DNA of 64,000 bases. Origin: Caldithrix abyssi DSM 13497 (GTDB lineage: Bacteria; Calditrichota; Calditrichia; Calditrichales; Calditrichaceae). This document shows positions 35,249 through 43,177 of this stretch, piece by piece. The position numbers and the translations under genes are program-made. The notes beneath the pieces were generated by a model. It worked only from the letters and a program-made list of their open reading frames with translations. It searched no databases and had not been told where the DNA came from. Numbering within the stretch: position 1 is the stretch's first letter; each line of letters opens with the position of its first letter. The stretch covers positions 3,780,501 to 3,844,500 of the forward strand of contig NZ_CP018099.1 of the NCBI RefSeq assembly GCF_001886815.1, read 5' to 3'.

Positions 35249-36967
35249 TTACAACATCCTCTGTGGATTTAACCGTTCTACGATCATTTCCGATACCGAG
35301 GCGCCGGCCGGCACCATCGGAAAGACCAGTTCTTCTTTAATGACTCTAAATTCGACAAACACCGGGCCGTCATTGTAATTGAGCGCTTCTTCCAGCGTCG
35401 CGTCCACCTGATCCGTCCGGGTAACCAGGAAACTTTTAATGCCCATGGCCTGCGCAATTTTTACATAATCCGGATTGTGTTCGCTCAGGTCTGTAAAACT
35501 GTAACGTTCCTCAAAAAACAGTTCCTGCCACTGGCGCACCATGCCTAAAAAGCTGTTATTGATCACCATGAATTTGATGGGCAGTTTATTGGCTTTGGCG
35601 GTGATCAATTCCTGCATGTTCATGGCAAAACCGCCGTCGCCGCTAATGGAGATGATTGGGCGATCGTGCACGGCGTAGGCCGCTCCAATGGCCGCCGGCA
35701 CAGAAAAGCCCATGGTGCCCAGACCGCCAGAAGAGAGATGCGAGCGCGGATGGTTGAACTTGTAATACTGAGCAATGAACATTTGATGTTGCCCCACATC
35801 GCTAACCACCACCGCCTCGCCGCGCGTCTTTTCGCTCAATCGTTCCAGGATAAACTGTGTGCGTAATTTACCGTCGTGTTTTTCGTAGGTTAAAGGGCAT
35901 TCCTGCTGCCACTGTCTGATTTGCTGCCACCATTCGTCGGTGTTCGGCCTGCCGGGCATCACCTGGCGCAGGGTCTTCAAAACGCGCTTCACATCGCCCA
36001 CAATCGGCACATCTACCTTCACATTTTTATCGATGCAACTGGGATCGATATCCACATGGATTTTGTAGGCATTGGTGGCAAAGGTATCGACCTTACCGGT
36101 CACGCGGTCGTCAAAACGCGCGCCCAGAGCCACCAGCACATCACAATGGTTAATGGCCTGATTGGCCCAGTACATGCCATGCATGCCCAGCATGCCCAGC
36201 GACAACTCGCTGGTGCCCGGAAAAGCGCCAATGCCCTGCAGAGTCATGGCCACCGGCAAATGGTTTTCGATGGCAAAGGCGCGCAATTCCTGCGAAGCCC
36301 CGGCCATAACCACCCCGCCGCCCACATACAGCAAAGGACGTTTGGCCGCGGCAATGGCTCTGGCCGCTTTTTTAATTTGATTGATGTGGCCCTCGTAATT
36401 GGGTTTGTAGCCTCGGACTTCCACCTTTTCTGGATATTCAAAAGAACTAACCGCACTGATGACATCTTTTGGAAGATCGACTACCACAGGCCCTGGTCGG
36501 CCGCTTTGGGCAATGTAAAAAGCCTTTCTGATGGTGGAAGCCAGGTCTTTAACATCGCGCACCAGAAAGCTGTGTTTGGTAATCGGTCGCGTAATGCCAA
36601 TGATGTCGGCTTCCTGAAAGGCATCGTTGCCGATCAGGTTGGTGGGAACCTGCCCGGTAAACACAACAATCGGCGAAGAGTCCATATAAGCCGTGGCAAT
36701 GCCTGTTACCGTATTGGTGGCGCCAGGTCCGGATGTAACCAGTACCACGCCGGTTTTGCCGGATGCGCGGGCGTAACCGTCGGCCATGTGTGTGGCGCCC
36801 TGCTCATGACGCACCAGGATGTGCTTGAGAAAATCGATGTCGTACAGCCGCTCATATATTTGAATGGTCGCCCCGCCGGGCATGCCAAAGATGTATTCTA
36901 CGTTCTCTCTTCGCAAACTTTCGAAAAAGATTTCTGCGCCGTTGTACATATTCTTTGAAGGGGACAT
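35249..36967 (-). CDS. ilvB: acetolactate synthase catalytic subunit
   Basis: 572 residues, thiamine diphosphate enzyme condensing two pyruvates, or pyruvate with 2-ketobutyrate. N-terminal PP domain with the catalytic Glu in RHEQGATHMADGYARASG, central FAD-binding domain (GGGVVMAGAS), and C-terminal PYR-binding GDGGFAMNMQEL-(N) metal motif. AAGGAG stands before ATG 36967. Part of the ilv-leu operon. Confidence 0.97.
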   Translation of the reverse strand: MSPSKNMYNGAEIFFESLRRENVEYIFGMPGGATIQIYERLYDIDFLKHILVRHEQGATHMADGYARASGKTGVVLVTSGPGATNTVTGIATAYMDSSPIVVFTGQVPTNLIGNDAFQEADIIGITRPITKHSFLVRDVKDLASTIRKAFYIAQSGRPGPVVVDLPKDVISAVSSFEYPEKVEVRGYKPNYEGHINQIKKAARAIAAAKRPLLYVGGGVVMAGASQELRAFAIENHLPVAMTLQGIGAFPGTSELSLGMLGMHGMYWANQAINHCDVLVALGARFDDRVTGKVDTFATNAYKIHVDIDPSCIDKNVKVDVPIVGDVKRVLKTLRQVMPGRPNTDEWWQQIRQWQQECPLTYEKHDGKLRTQFILERLSEKTRGEAVVVSDVGQHQMFIAQYYKFNHPRSHLSSGGLGTMGFSVPAAIGAAYAVHDRPIISISGDGGFAMNMQELITAKANKLPIKFMVINNSFLGMVRQWQELFFEERYSFTDLSEHNPDYVKIAQAMGIKSFLVTRTDQVDATLEEALNYNDGPVFVEFRVIKEELVFPMVPAGASVSEMIVERLNPQRML

Positions 36968-36983
36968 GAAATGCTCCTTTTTT

Positions 36984-38669
36984 TTAAGCCCATGGATTTT
37001 TCAAGATTGCGCCTTTGCTGGCCGAGGTTACATTTTGCTGATACCTGGCCAGGTAGCCTTTTTTGATTTTTGCTTCAAAAGGCGGTAAGCCGTTCAATCG
37101 TTTTTGCAACTCTTTTTCGGGAATCAAGACGTCCAATCGACGGTTCGGAATGTCGATGCGAATGCGATCGCCATTTTGCAGGGCGGCAATGGGACCTCTA
37201 TCGGCGGCTTCCGGCGAAACGTGTCCAATGCAGGCGCCGCGCGTACCGCCGGAAAAGCGGCCGTCGGTAATCAAAGCCACTTTATCGCCCAGGCCCAGGC
37301 CCATGATGGCGCTGGTGGGCGAAAGCATTTCGGGCATGCCGGGCCCGCCTTTTGGGCCTTCGTAACGAATGACCACCACATCGCCGGCTTCTATTTCCTG
37401 CCGGGCAATGCCCTGCAGCGCTTCGGCTTCCGATTCGTAAATTCTGGCCGGGCCTTCGTGCGTCATCATTTTTGGGTCAACAGCCCCGGTTTTGACCACG
37501 CCGCCCTCCGGAGCCAGATTGCCAAACAACACCACCAGGCCGCCGGTCTTTGAATACGCGTTTTCAATGGGCCTGATGACCTGTTCATCTTTTATTTTCG
37601 CAGTTGAAATATTTTCTCCCAGGGTCTTACCGCTAACCGTTAACTGATCGAGACTTAAAAGCCCGTTTATTCGACTCAACTCTTTTAAAATGGCGGAGAT
37701 GCCCCCGGCTGCATCCACATCTTCCATGTGCACAAAAGGCGTTGCCGGGCTCACTTTGCACAGGTAAGGTACTTTTTCAGACAATTCATTAATTTTGTGT
37801 AGATCAAAAGCAATACCCGCTTCATGGGCCACAGCCAGGGTGTGTAAAACGGTATTGGTGCTGCCGCCCATGGCCATATCCAGCGCAAAGGCATTTTCAA
37901 AAGCAGCCTCGGAAAGAATGTCGCTCGGTTTCAAATCGTCTTTGACCAGTTGAACGATCTGTTTTCCGGCCTGTTTGGCCAGTTCGTTACGCGCCGGGTC
38001 CACAGCCAGAATGGTGCCGTTGCCAGGCAGAGCCAGGCCCAGCGCTTCCAGCAGGCAGTTCATGGAATTGGCCGTAAACATTCCCGAGCACGAACCGCAG
38101 GTAGGACAACCATGATTCTCCAATTCTTTCAGTTGTTCATCATTGATTTCATTGCGAATTCTTTTGCCTACCCCTTCAAAAACGGAAATAAGGTCAACCT
38201 TTTCCCCTGAATTCAACACACCGGCTTTCATCGGCCCGCCAGAGATAAAGATGGCGGGAATATTTAACCGGACGGCGGCCATTAACATACCGGGAACGAT
38301 TTTATCGCAATTGGTAATGCAAATCAGCCCGTCCAGCTGGTGCGCCTGAATCACGGTTTCCACGCTGTCGGCAATCAACTCCCGACTGGCCAGCGAATAG
38401 CGCATGCCGATGTGGCCCATGGCAATGCCGTCGTCTACGCCAATGGTGTTAAACTCAAAGGGTACGCCGCCCGCCTGACGGATGGCCTCTTTTACCACCC
38501 TGCCCAGTTCGTGCAAATGAACGTGGCCGGGGATCAGGTCCGTGTAGGAATTGGCAACGCCAATAAATGGTTTTTGAAAATCTTCGTCCGATTGGATGAC
38601 TCCGGTTGCTTTTAACAAGCTGCGATGCGGCGCTCTTTCCACACCTTTTTTAATCCGGTCAGAACGCAA
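36984..38669 (-). CDS. ilvD: dihydroxy-acid dehydratase, TTG start
   Basis: 561 residues. Fe-S enzyme that dehydrates dihydroxyisovalerate/methylvalerate. The start is assigned to TTG 38669 because a perfect AGGAGG lies seven bases upstream and the protein then begins (M)[22 protein letters not shown], the canonical DHAD N-terminus; upstream in-frame sequence (from another TTG at 38729) is leader RNA. Cluster Cys are in [12 protein letters not shown] and [20 protein letters not shown]; the C-terminal half has [19 protein letters not shown]. First structural gene of the operon, preceded by the leader peptide and attenuator-like structures. Confidence 0.95.
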   Translation of the reverse strand: MRSDRIKKGVERAPHRSLLKATGVIQSDEDFQKPFIGVANSYTDLIPGHVHLHELGRVVKEAIRQAGGVPFEFNTIGVDDGIAMGHIGMRYSLASRELIADSVETVIQAHQLDGLICITNCDKIVPGMLMAAVRLNIPAIFISGGPMKAGVLNSGEKVDLISVFEGVGKRIRNEINDEQLKELENHGCPTCGSCSGMFTANSMNCLLEALGLALPGNGTILAVDPARNELAKQAGKQIVQLVKDDLKPSDILSEAAFENAFALDMAMGGSTNTVLHTLAVAHEAGIAFDLHKINELSEKVPYLCKVSPATPFVHMEDVDAAGGISAILKELSRINGLLSLDQLTVSGKTLGENISTAKIKDEQVIRPIENAYSKTGGLVVLFGNLAPEGGVVKTGAVDPKMMTHEGPARIYESEAEALQGIARQEIEAGDVVVIRYEGPKGGPGMPEMLSPTSAIMGLGLGDKVALITDGRFSGGTRGACIGHVSPEAADRGPIAALQNGDRIRIDIPNRRLDVLIPEKELQKRLNGLPPFEAKIKKGYLARYQQNVTSASKGAILKNPWA

Positions 38670-38724
38670 ATTTGCTTCCTCCTGTCGTTTGTTTCCGTTC
38701 CAGATAAACTTCTGCTTCCCGGGC

Positions 38725-38848
38725 GTCAATCCCGAAATCTGATGTTATTTTTTAATATGGGGAATTATGGATTTTTATGATCTCGGGATTGACTTGTTTA
38801 TTAGCCGATAATAAGGATAAGAATAAGGCTAATTATAATAATCCCGAG
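38725..38848 (-). promoter_or_regulatory. attenuator-like mutually exclusive stems in the ilv leader
   Basis: Three RNA segments (minus strand): segment 1 CTCGGGATT (38848-38840, codons 39-41 of the leader peptide), segment 2 GTCAATCCCGAGATC (38793-38779), segment 3 GATTTCGGGATTGAC (38739-38725). Segments 1:2 pair over 9 bp and 2:3 over 15 bp with one G-U, so only one can form. An inner TTAGCC/GGCTAA stem lies within the peptide region. No T-run follows segment 3, so the terminating step is not canonical. Confidence 0.7.
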
Positions 38849-38962
38849 AAGAAGGAGGTTATCTAAAAGGTGAAGATTTAAGACGGACAAAATGCGCACA
38901 TTGACTTCTGAAGCTACAGAAGCCCGGATTGGGAAAGCCGTTTTGTGCGCTGTTTTTTGCAT
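38801..38962 (-). CDS. ilvL: ilv operon leader peptide, Leu/Ile-rich
   Basis: 53 codons from ATG 38962 to TAA 38801-38803, about 26 bases after the predicted transcription start and ending 132 bases before ilvD. The composition is extreme: 12 Leu, 10 Ile and 4 Val, with runs LLLL (36-39), IIII (41-44) and LILILII (46-52) near the end. That is the layout of attenuation leader peptides such as E. coli IlvL, though sequence is unrelated. Codons 39-41 form segment 1 of the alternative stems. Codons CTC-CTT (37-38 region) can also pair with the AGGAGG of ilvD. No strong ribosome binding site is seen (GGGTTG only). Function inferred. Confidence 0.75.
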   Translation of the reverse strand: MQKTAHKTAFPIRASVASEVNVRILSVLNLHLLDNLLLLGIIIISLILILIIG

Positions 38963-38994
38963 ATTTATTCAACCCATTAAATAATTTTCCGCCA

Positions 38995-39023
38995 AATATA
39001 AGGGCATGATATGGATTTGTCAA
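38995..39023 (-). promoter_or_regulatory. sigma-70-type promoter of the ilv-leu operon
   Basis: Minus strand TTGACA (39023-39018), 17-bp spacer, TATATT (39000-38995). Near-consensus and the best promoter in the window. Predicted start near 38988 gives a leader of about 320 nt before ilvD. A GCGCACA/TGTGCGC hairpin with nested CTTCTG/CAGAAG occupies the first part of the leader (about 38892-38950). Confidence 0.85.
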
Positions 39024-39176
39024 TAACTTTTTAAAAAAAGTTGTAAAAAAATTTATCGGCGTTGTTTTTTATTCAACGCCGGTTACCTTCTTTTCGCTTT
39101 CTCTTTTTAAAGAGAGCGGCGTGACAGAGCCATATTTTTTAAAGGGATGGTTTGCAGCGAGGGAATCGAAATGACC

Positions 39177-39392
39177 TTAAAAGCTGGCTTTGGGCCGGCG
39201 CGCGCCGAACTCTGCTTCACAGGGCGCGTTTTTGGTCACATGTTTTTCTAATTTTTTACACCACAGGGCCAGAAAGGTACGGCAGCTGGCCGAGCCGTCG
39301 ATGGCCTCCTCTTTTGGGAAATCAGCAAACTCGCACCGCAAATCGCAGAATTTTATTTTGCTGGTCTTTACGCCTGCATTGTCTTTATCCAT
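39177..39392 (-). CDS. small Cys-rich conserved-looking protein
   Basis: 71 residues from ATG 39392, which follows a perfect AGGAGG; the frame to 39602 is a shadow running through a repeat. Five Cys: C16 and C20 in FCDLRCEFADFP, C37 in GSASCRTF, C45 in LWCKKL and C58 in NAPCEAEF. The spacing looks like a small metal- or cluster-binding protein, and I believe similar short proteins exist in other anaerobes, but I cannot name the family. It lies between the MATE gene and the ilv promoter, on the same strand, with no partner. Confidence 0.7.
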   Translation of the reverse strand: MDKDNAGVKTSKIKFCDLRCEFADFPKEEAIDGSASCRTFLALWCKKLEKHVTKNAPCEAEFGARRPKASF

Positions 39393-39448
39393 CAAATTTC
39401 CTCCTGTTTGGTTTATTTTTAATCCATTATCCGCCAGCCAACAAAGCC

Positions 39449-39503
39449 GTGCAGGCACACAGTGCAAGCATCCAGTGCAGGCACACAGTGCAAGCATCCA
39501 GTG
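39449..39503. repeat. 13-bp minisatellite (AGTGCAGGCACAC / AGTGCAAGCATCC)
   Basis: About four 13-bp units alternating AGTGCAGGCACAC and AGTGCAAGCATCC between the MATE and Cys-rich genes. The same unit recurs at 41934-42000 and 48377-48465. Confidence 0.85.
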
Positions 39504-39522
39504 AAAGAGAAGGCGGATGGTT

Positions 39523-40890
39523 TTATGCCCCTGCCGGCTTGCCGGAGATCGGCAATTTTTTAAGGTAATAGTAAAATCTAAACAAAAATACAATTCCTGC
39601 AAAACTTAAGCCGCTGAGCAGTCCCAACCAGATGCCGTTTACATGGAGCTTGAATACAAATCCCAGAACATAGCCCACCGGCAGACCAAAAATCCAGTAG
39701 GCGATAAAGCTTAAAATCATTGGAATTTTCACATCGGTCAGGCCGCGTAAGATGGCAATTCCCGCCGCCTGCGTTCCGTCAGAAATCTGGAACAGCGCGG
39801 CAATGACCAAAAGCGAAGCCGCAATGCGAATGACCTCTTCATCCTTTACAAAAAGCGTGGGCAGTTTGTAGCGCAAAAGAATAAAAATCAGACCAAAGGC
39901 GCTCATCACCGCCACGGATAGTATTACGGTGGTCAGGCCGGCGCGCTTCAGGTTGTGCGGATCGTTTCTTCCCAGAAAATGCCCGACGCGAATGGTGCCG
40001 GCTGCGGTAATTCCCAGCGCGATCATGAACGACATGGAAGCCATGCTCAGGGCAATTTGATGCGCGGCCAGCTGTTTACTGCCCAGCCAGCCGATCATTA
40101 CAGCCGAAAAGGAAAAGGCGCCCACTTCAAAAAAATGCTGAAAACCGGTGGGAATGCCCAGACGAACAATTTCTTTGATGCGCGCCATACTGAGTTTTTT
40201 AAAGCTTAGAGAAATTTCAAACGATTTAAAACGCCTGTCCAGCGCAATGAAAAACAACAAGGCCAGCGCCTGTGCGACGCGCGTAATCAACGTGGAGATG
40301 CCCGCTCCGGTCAAATGCAAGGCGGGCAATCCCCAGTGGCCGAAGATCAAAAGCCAGTTACCCAGCACATTGACCAGGTTGGCCAGCAGCATGACAAACA
40401 TGGCCGGTTTGGTCAGACCCAGGCCTTCTAAAAATTGCTTTTGCGACTGAAAGATAACGAATGGGATAAAACTGACTCCGATGATCTGGGCATAGGGCAC
40501 AGCCAGTTTTGCCACCTCCGGCGGCTGATTTAACATGGTTAACAAAGGCGCGGCAAAATAGATGACGCCAGACAGGACCATGGTAAATAGGGTGTTGAAC
40601 CATAGACCGTTTTGCAAAATTTGCCCGCAGGCGATTAAATTTTTCTGGCCGCGGGCAATGGCCACCAGCGGGGTGATGACCAGCGAAAGCCCCAGGCCGA
40701 AAACCAGAAAAAGAAACGCCAGTCCATTTACCAGCGAGGCGGCGGCTAAATGATCGGCGCCTACATGTCCCACCATCATGCTATCGACCACGCCCAGCAT
40801 AACATGGCCCAGATGAGCAATAGAAACCGGATACGCCAGACGCAGCGTTTCTTTTAAGTGTTCTGAATAGTTGCTATAAAATTGCCGCAT
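39523..40890 (-). CDS. MATE family multidrug/cation efflux transporter
   Basis: 455 residues, twelve predicted membrane helices in two MatE repeats. N-terminal repeat: YPVSIAHLGHVMLGVVDSMMVGHVG; second repeat: LGIPTGFQHFFEVGAFSFSAVMIGWLG. Inner-membrane exporter of the NorM type using Na+ or H+ gradient. Substrate cannot be predicted. ATG 40890. Not obviously linked to neighbours. Confidence 0.94.
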   Translation of the reverse strand: MRQFYSNYSEHLKETLRLAYPVSIAHLGHVMLGVVDSMMVGHVGADHLAAASLVNGLAFLFLVFGLGLSLVITPLVAIARGQKNLIACGQILQNGLWFNTLFTMVLSGVIYFAAPLLTMLNQPPEVAKLAVPYAQIIGVSFIPFVIFQSQKQFLEGLGLTKPAMFVMLLANLVNVLGNWLLIFGHWGLPALHLTGAGISTLITRVAQALALLFFIALDRRFKSFEISLSFKKLSMARIKEIVRLGIPTGFQHFFEVGAFSFSAVMIGWLGSKQLAAHQIALSMASMSFMIALGITAAGTIRVGHFLGRNDPHNLKRAGLTTVILSVAVMSAFGLIFILLRYKLPTLFVKDEEVIRIAASLLVIAALFQISDGTQAAGIAILRGLTDVKIPMILSFIAYWIFGLPVGYVLGFVFKLHVNGIWLGLLSGLSFAGIVFLFRFYYYLKKLPISGKPAGA

Positions 40891-41270
40891 GACGGTCCCA
40901 TCTATTCAACATATTTATGAAAACAGAAACCTGACACCAGAATTCTAAAAATTAAAGATATGAGCGCTCTAAAAAGGCTGATTTGTCATCTTGACCCCGC
41001 CCGGCCAGCTTCCTCAGATACTCGCAGAAAAATAAAAAAAATCCGCGCGATCTGCGAGAAACGAATTCTGCAAGCATTGAAAAAGCAGAAGAATCGCGGA
41101 GTGTCCCCTGCCGCTGAACCACTTAACCACTTAACTATTCATCCATTCAACCACAAAAACTTTCGCACGCTAAAAGCGGTAGATATTACGAAGGAACTAT
41201 TTTAAACACAAGCAAGCCATCCGATATGGAAAAATCGAATGGCTTGCACTGGATTTAATATCAAGAATGG
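40891..41270. other. intergenic region with terminator hairpin and repeat remnants
   Basis: No gene supported. AACCACTTAACCACTTAAC and ATTCATCCATTCAACCAC near 41118-41152 plus TTTCGCACGCTAAAAGCGG and GAAGGAACTATTTTAA are worn pieces of the dispersed repeat. The hairpin at 41212-41247 is listed separately. Confidence 0.5.
41212..41247 (-). terminator. probable terminator of the 129-residue orphan gene
   Basis: 14-bp stem (arms 41212-41225 and 41234-41247, one G-T), 8-nt loop, 24 bases after the gene stop. The tail on the minus strand (TTGTGTTT) is only moderately T-rich. Confidence 0.6.
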
Positions 41271-41660
41271 TTACAATTCATTTAAAATTTTGGTGTACAA
41301 ATTGAGTAATTCCTGTTCAGGGTCTTCAGAATAGCAAGCATTAATTTCATCGGCGGAAATGCCCAGCTTTTGCAGCAGCAATCTTGCCTGATACCAGGTA
41401 GGTATCCAGACCAGCCGTCGACGAATGGCTTCTTTGTTTCCCAATAATTTTTCGAAGTGACCAACATTTAAAACAAAATAGATATCGTTAGGAAAGGGAG
41501 AAGAGAGTTTAATGGCGCGCGTGGGATCCCAAACAAAACAACCCGGATGCGGTTCCCACACCAGTCCGTTTTCTTTTAAATTTCTGGCAAACACACAAAC
41601 GCGTTCGGTAAAAGGAATAGGCGACAAATCCGATTTAGGATTAAAGGGCATTGACTTCAT
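41271..41660 (-). CDS. hypothetical protein
   Basis: 129 residues; no family recognised. Notable segments are WEPHPGCFVWDPTRAIKL, FPNDIYFVLNVGHFEKLLG, a basic RRRLVWIPTWYQARLLLQKLGI and an acidic C-terminus ending NLYTKILNEL. No signal or membrane segment. GAGGAAGG lies just before ATG 41660 (ATG 41651 is an alternative). It has its own terminator. Stands alone between MATE and the repeat-rich region. Confidence 0.65.
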   Translation of the reverse strand: MKSMPFNPKSDLSPIPFTERVCVFARNLKENGLVWEPHPGCFVWDPTRAIKLSSPFPNDIYFVLNVGHFEKLLGNKEAIRRRLVWIPTWYQARLLLQKLGISADEINACYSEDPEQELLNLYTKILNEL

Positions 41661-41792
41661 ACCTTCCTCAATTTGATTTCACAATTGATTAGCTTTTAAT
41701 GGTTTACGACGCTCAGAATAATTTATAAAAAAAATGAGAAAATTCCTAATTAAACATAATACGGCAAATAGGCTTTAAATTCAGGGGGAAAT

Positions 41793-41930
41793 GGTTGTTG
41801 GTTGAATGTTGGTTTTTGAACCTTGATTAATAGGATTACAGGAATAATTTGATTTTTTTCGCTTGAGAAAGTTCACGCTCGATTTTTGGAGAAATTTTGT
41901 GAGCACAAAAAGCAAATCAAGGTTGCCTGC
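41793..41930. repeat. GAACCTTGATT-type dispersed inverted repeat, copy 1
   Basis: GAATGTTGGTTTTTGAACCTTGATTA at the left, AAAGCAAATCAAGGTT at the right, about 120 bases apart. Related copies lie at 51040-51205 and 56270-56432. No gene in 41661-42085. Confidence 0.65.
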
Positions 41931-41933
41931 ACT

Positions 41934-42000
41934 GTGTGCCTGCACTGGCTGCTTGCACTGGCTGCTTGCACTGGATGCTTGCACTGGATGTCTGCACTGG
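41934..42000. repeat. 13-bp minisatellite, second locus
   Basis: Five to six units in the opposite orientation (GGCTGCTTGCACT, GGATGCTTGCACT), complement of the AGTGCAAGCANCC unit at 39449-39503. Confidence 0.85.
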
Positions 42001-42085
42001 TGCGATCATCTGGCGGGTGAGGACAGCTGCCTGAATTAGAGTTAGAGTCCTACTATAGTGATCGAAAGCATTTTTCCACATGAGT

Positions 42086-42797
42086 ACGGTTGCTTCGGCT
42101 ACGCTCAGCAACCGTACACACCCGCTCCCTGAGCGTAGTCGAAGGGAGCGAAGTCGATGGAAGTTCCTTCACAATCAACGGTTGCTTCGGCTACGCTCAG
42201 CAACCGTACACACCCGCTCCCTGAGCGTAGTCAAAGGGAGCGAAGTCGATGGAAGTTCCTTCACAATCAACGGTTGCTTCGGCTACGCTCAGCAACCGTA
42301 CACACCCGCTCCCTGAGCGTAGTCGAAGGGAGCGAAGTCGATGGAAGTTCCTTCACAATCAACGGTTGCTTCGGCTACGCTCAGCAACCGTACACACCCG
42401 CTCCCTGAGCGTAGTCAAAGGGAGCGAAGTCGATGGAAGTTCCTTCACAATCAACGGTTGCTTCGGCTACGCTCAGCAACCGTACACACCCGCTCCCTGA
42501 GCGTAGTCAAAGGGAGCGAAGTCGATGGAAGTTCCTTCACAATCAACAGTTACTTCGGCTGCGTTCAGCAACCGTACACACCCGCTCCCTGAGCGTAGTC
42601 GAAGGGAGCGAAGTCAATGGAAGTTCCTTCACAACCAACGGTTACTTCGGCTACGCTCAGCAACCGTACACACTCGCTCCCTGAGCGTAGTCGAAGGGAG
42701 CGAAGTCAATGGAAGTTCCTTCACAATCAACGGTTGCTTCGGCTACGCTCAGCAACCGTACACACCCGCTCCCTGAGCGTAGTCGAAGGGAGCGGAG
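42086..42797. repeat. 92-bp double-hairpin tandem array A (8 units)
   Basis: Units start at 42088, 42180, 42272, 42364, 42456, 42548, 42640 and 42732, exactly 92 bp apart; the last is cut after its second hairpin. Each unit holds hairpin 1 (ACGGTTGC/GCAACCGT), hairpin 2 (CGCTCCCT/AGGGAGCG type) and a spacer GAAGTTCCTTCACAATCAAC. The hairpin 1 loop TTCGGCTACGCTCAG is itself complementary to CTGAGCGTAGTCGAA in hairpin 2. Units differ by only a few bases, e.g. TAGTCGAAG against TAGTCAAAG. Reading frames across the array are artefacts of the period. Confidence 0.95.
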
Positions 42798-42828
42798 CCG
42801 TAATAAACAAAATTGAAAGAAAACACAT

Positions 42829-43137
42829 TCAACTTTTATGCTTCTTGTAATGTGTTTCATTACTGCATTCTGCATATTCGTGTAGCTTTTCTATTCTCCC
42901 ATCAATTAGCGCTTGTTTTTTCTTATGACTCCAGCCCTGCACTTGCTTCTCCCTGTAAAAAGCCTGATCAATTCGATCGTATTCTTCAAAATAAACTAAT
43001 TCTACAGGTAAGCGTTTTTTGGTGTAATTAGCCCCCATTCCATTTTGATGTTCGATCAAACGTCGCTCCAAATTCGTGGTACTTCCCGTGTAAAAGCTAC
43101 CATCAGAACACCGTAAAATGTACATGTAGCCTTTCAT
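42829..43137 (-). CDS. single-domain GIY-YIG nuclease (URI/UPF0213-like)
   Basis: 102 residues from ATG 43137. Motifs: YMYIL (5-9, the GIY strand), FYTGSTTNLERRLIEHQNG (YIG strand, then catalytic Arg), NYTKKRLPVELVYFEEY and the Glu in REKQVQGWSHKKKQALI. The catalytic Tyr, Arg and Glu are present, so a nuclease activity is likely. The gene fills the 382-base gap between two arrays of the same 92-bp double-hairpin repeat, and the frame upstream of ATG 43137 runs into repeat sequence. This arrangement suggests the nuclease and repeat are functionally linked, like RAYT transposases with REP hairpins. AT-richer than flanking genes. Confidence 0.92.
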   Translation of the reverse strand: MKGYMYILRCSDGSFYTGSTTNLERRLIEHQNGMGANYTKKRLPVELVYFEEYDRIDQAFYREKQVQGWSHKKKQALIDGRIEKLHEYAECSNETHYKKHKS

Positions 43138-43177
43138 GTTGAGCCCCACGGTTTTTATATTTAAAACAAGTTTGTGT

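Noticed and set aside
38670-39000. T-box riboswitch upstream of ilvD
   Set aside because: No AGGGTGG-type T-box core or specifier-loop arrangement was found; a leader peptide with alternative stems explains the region better.
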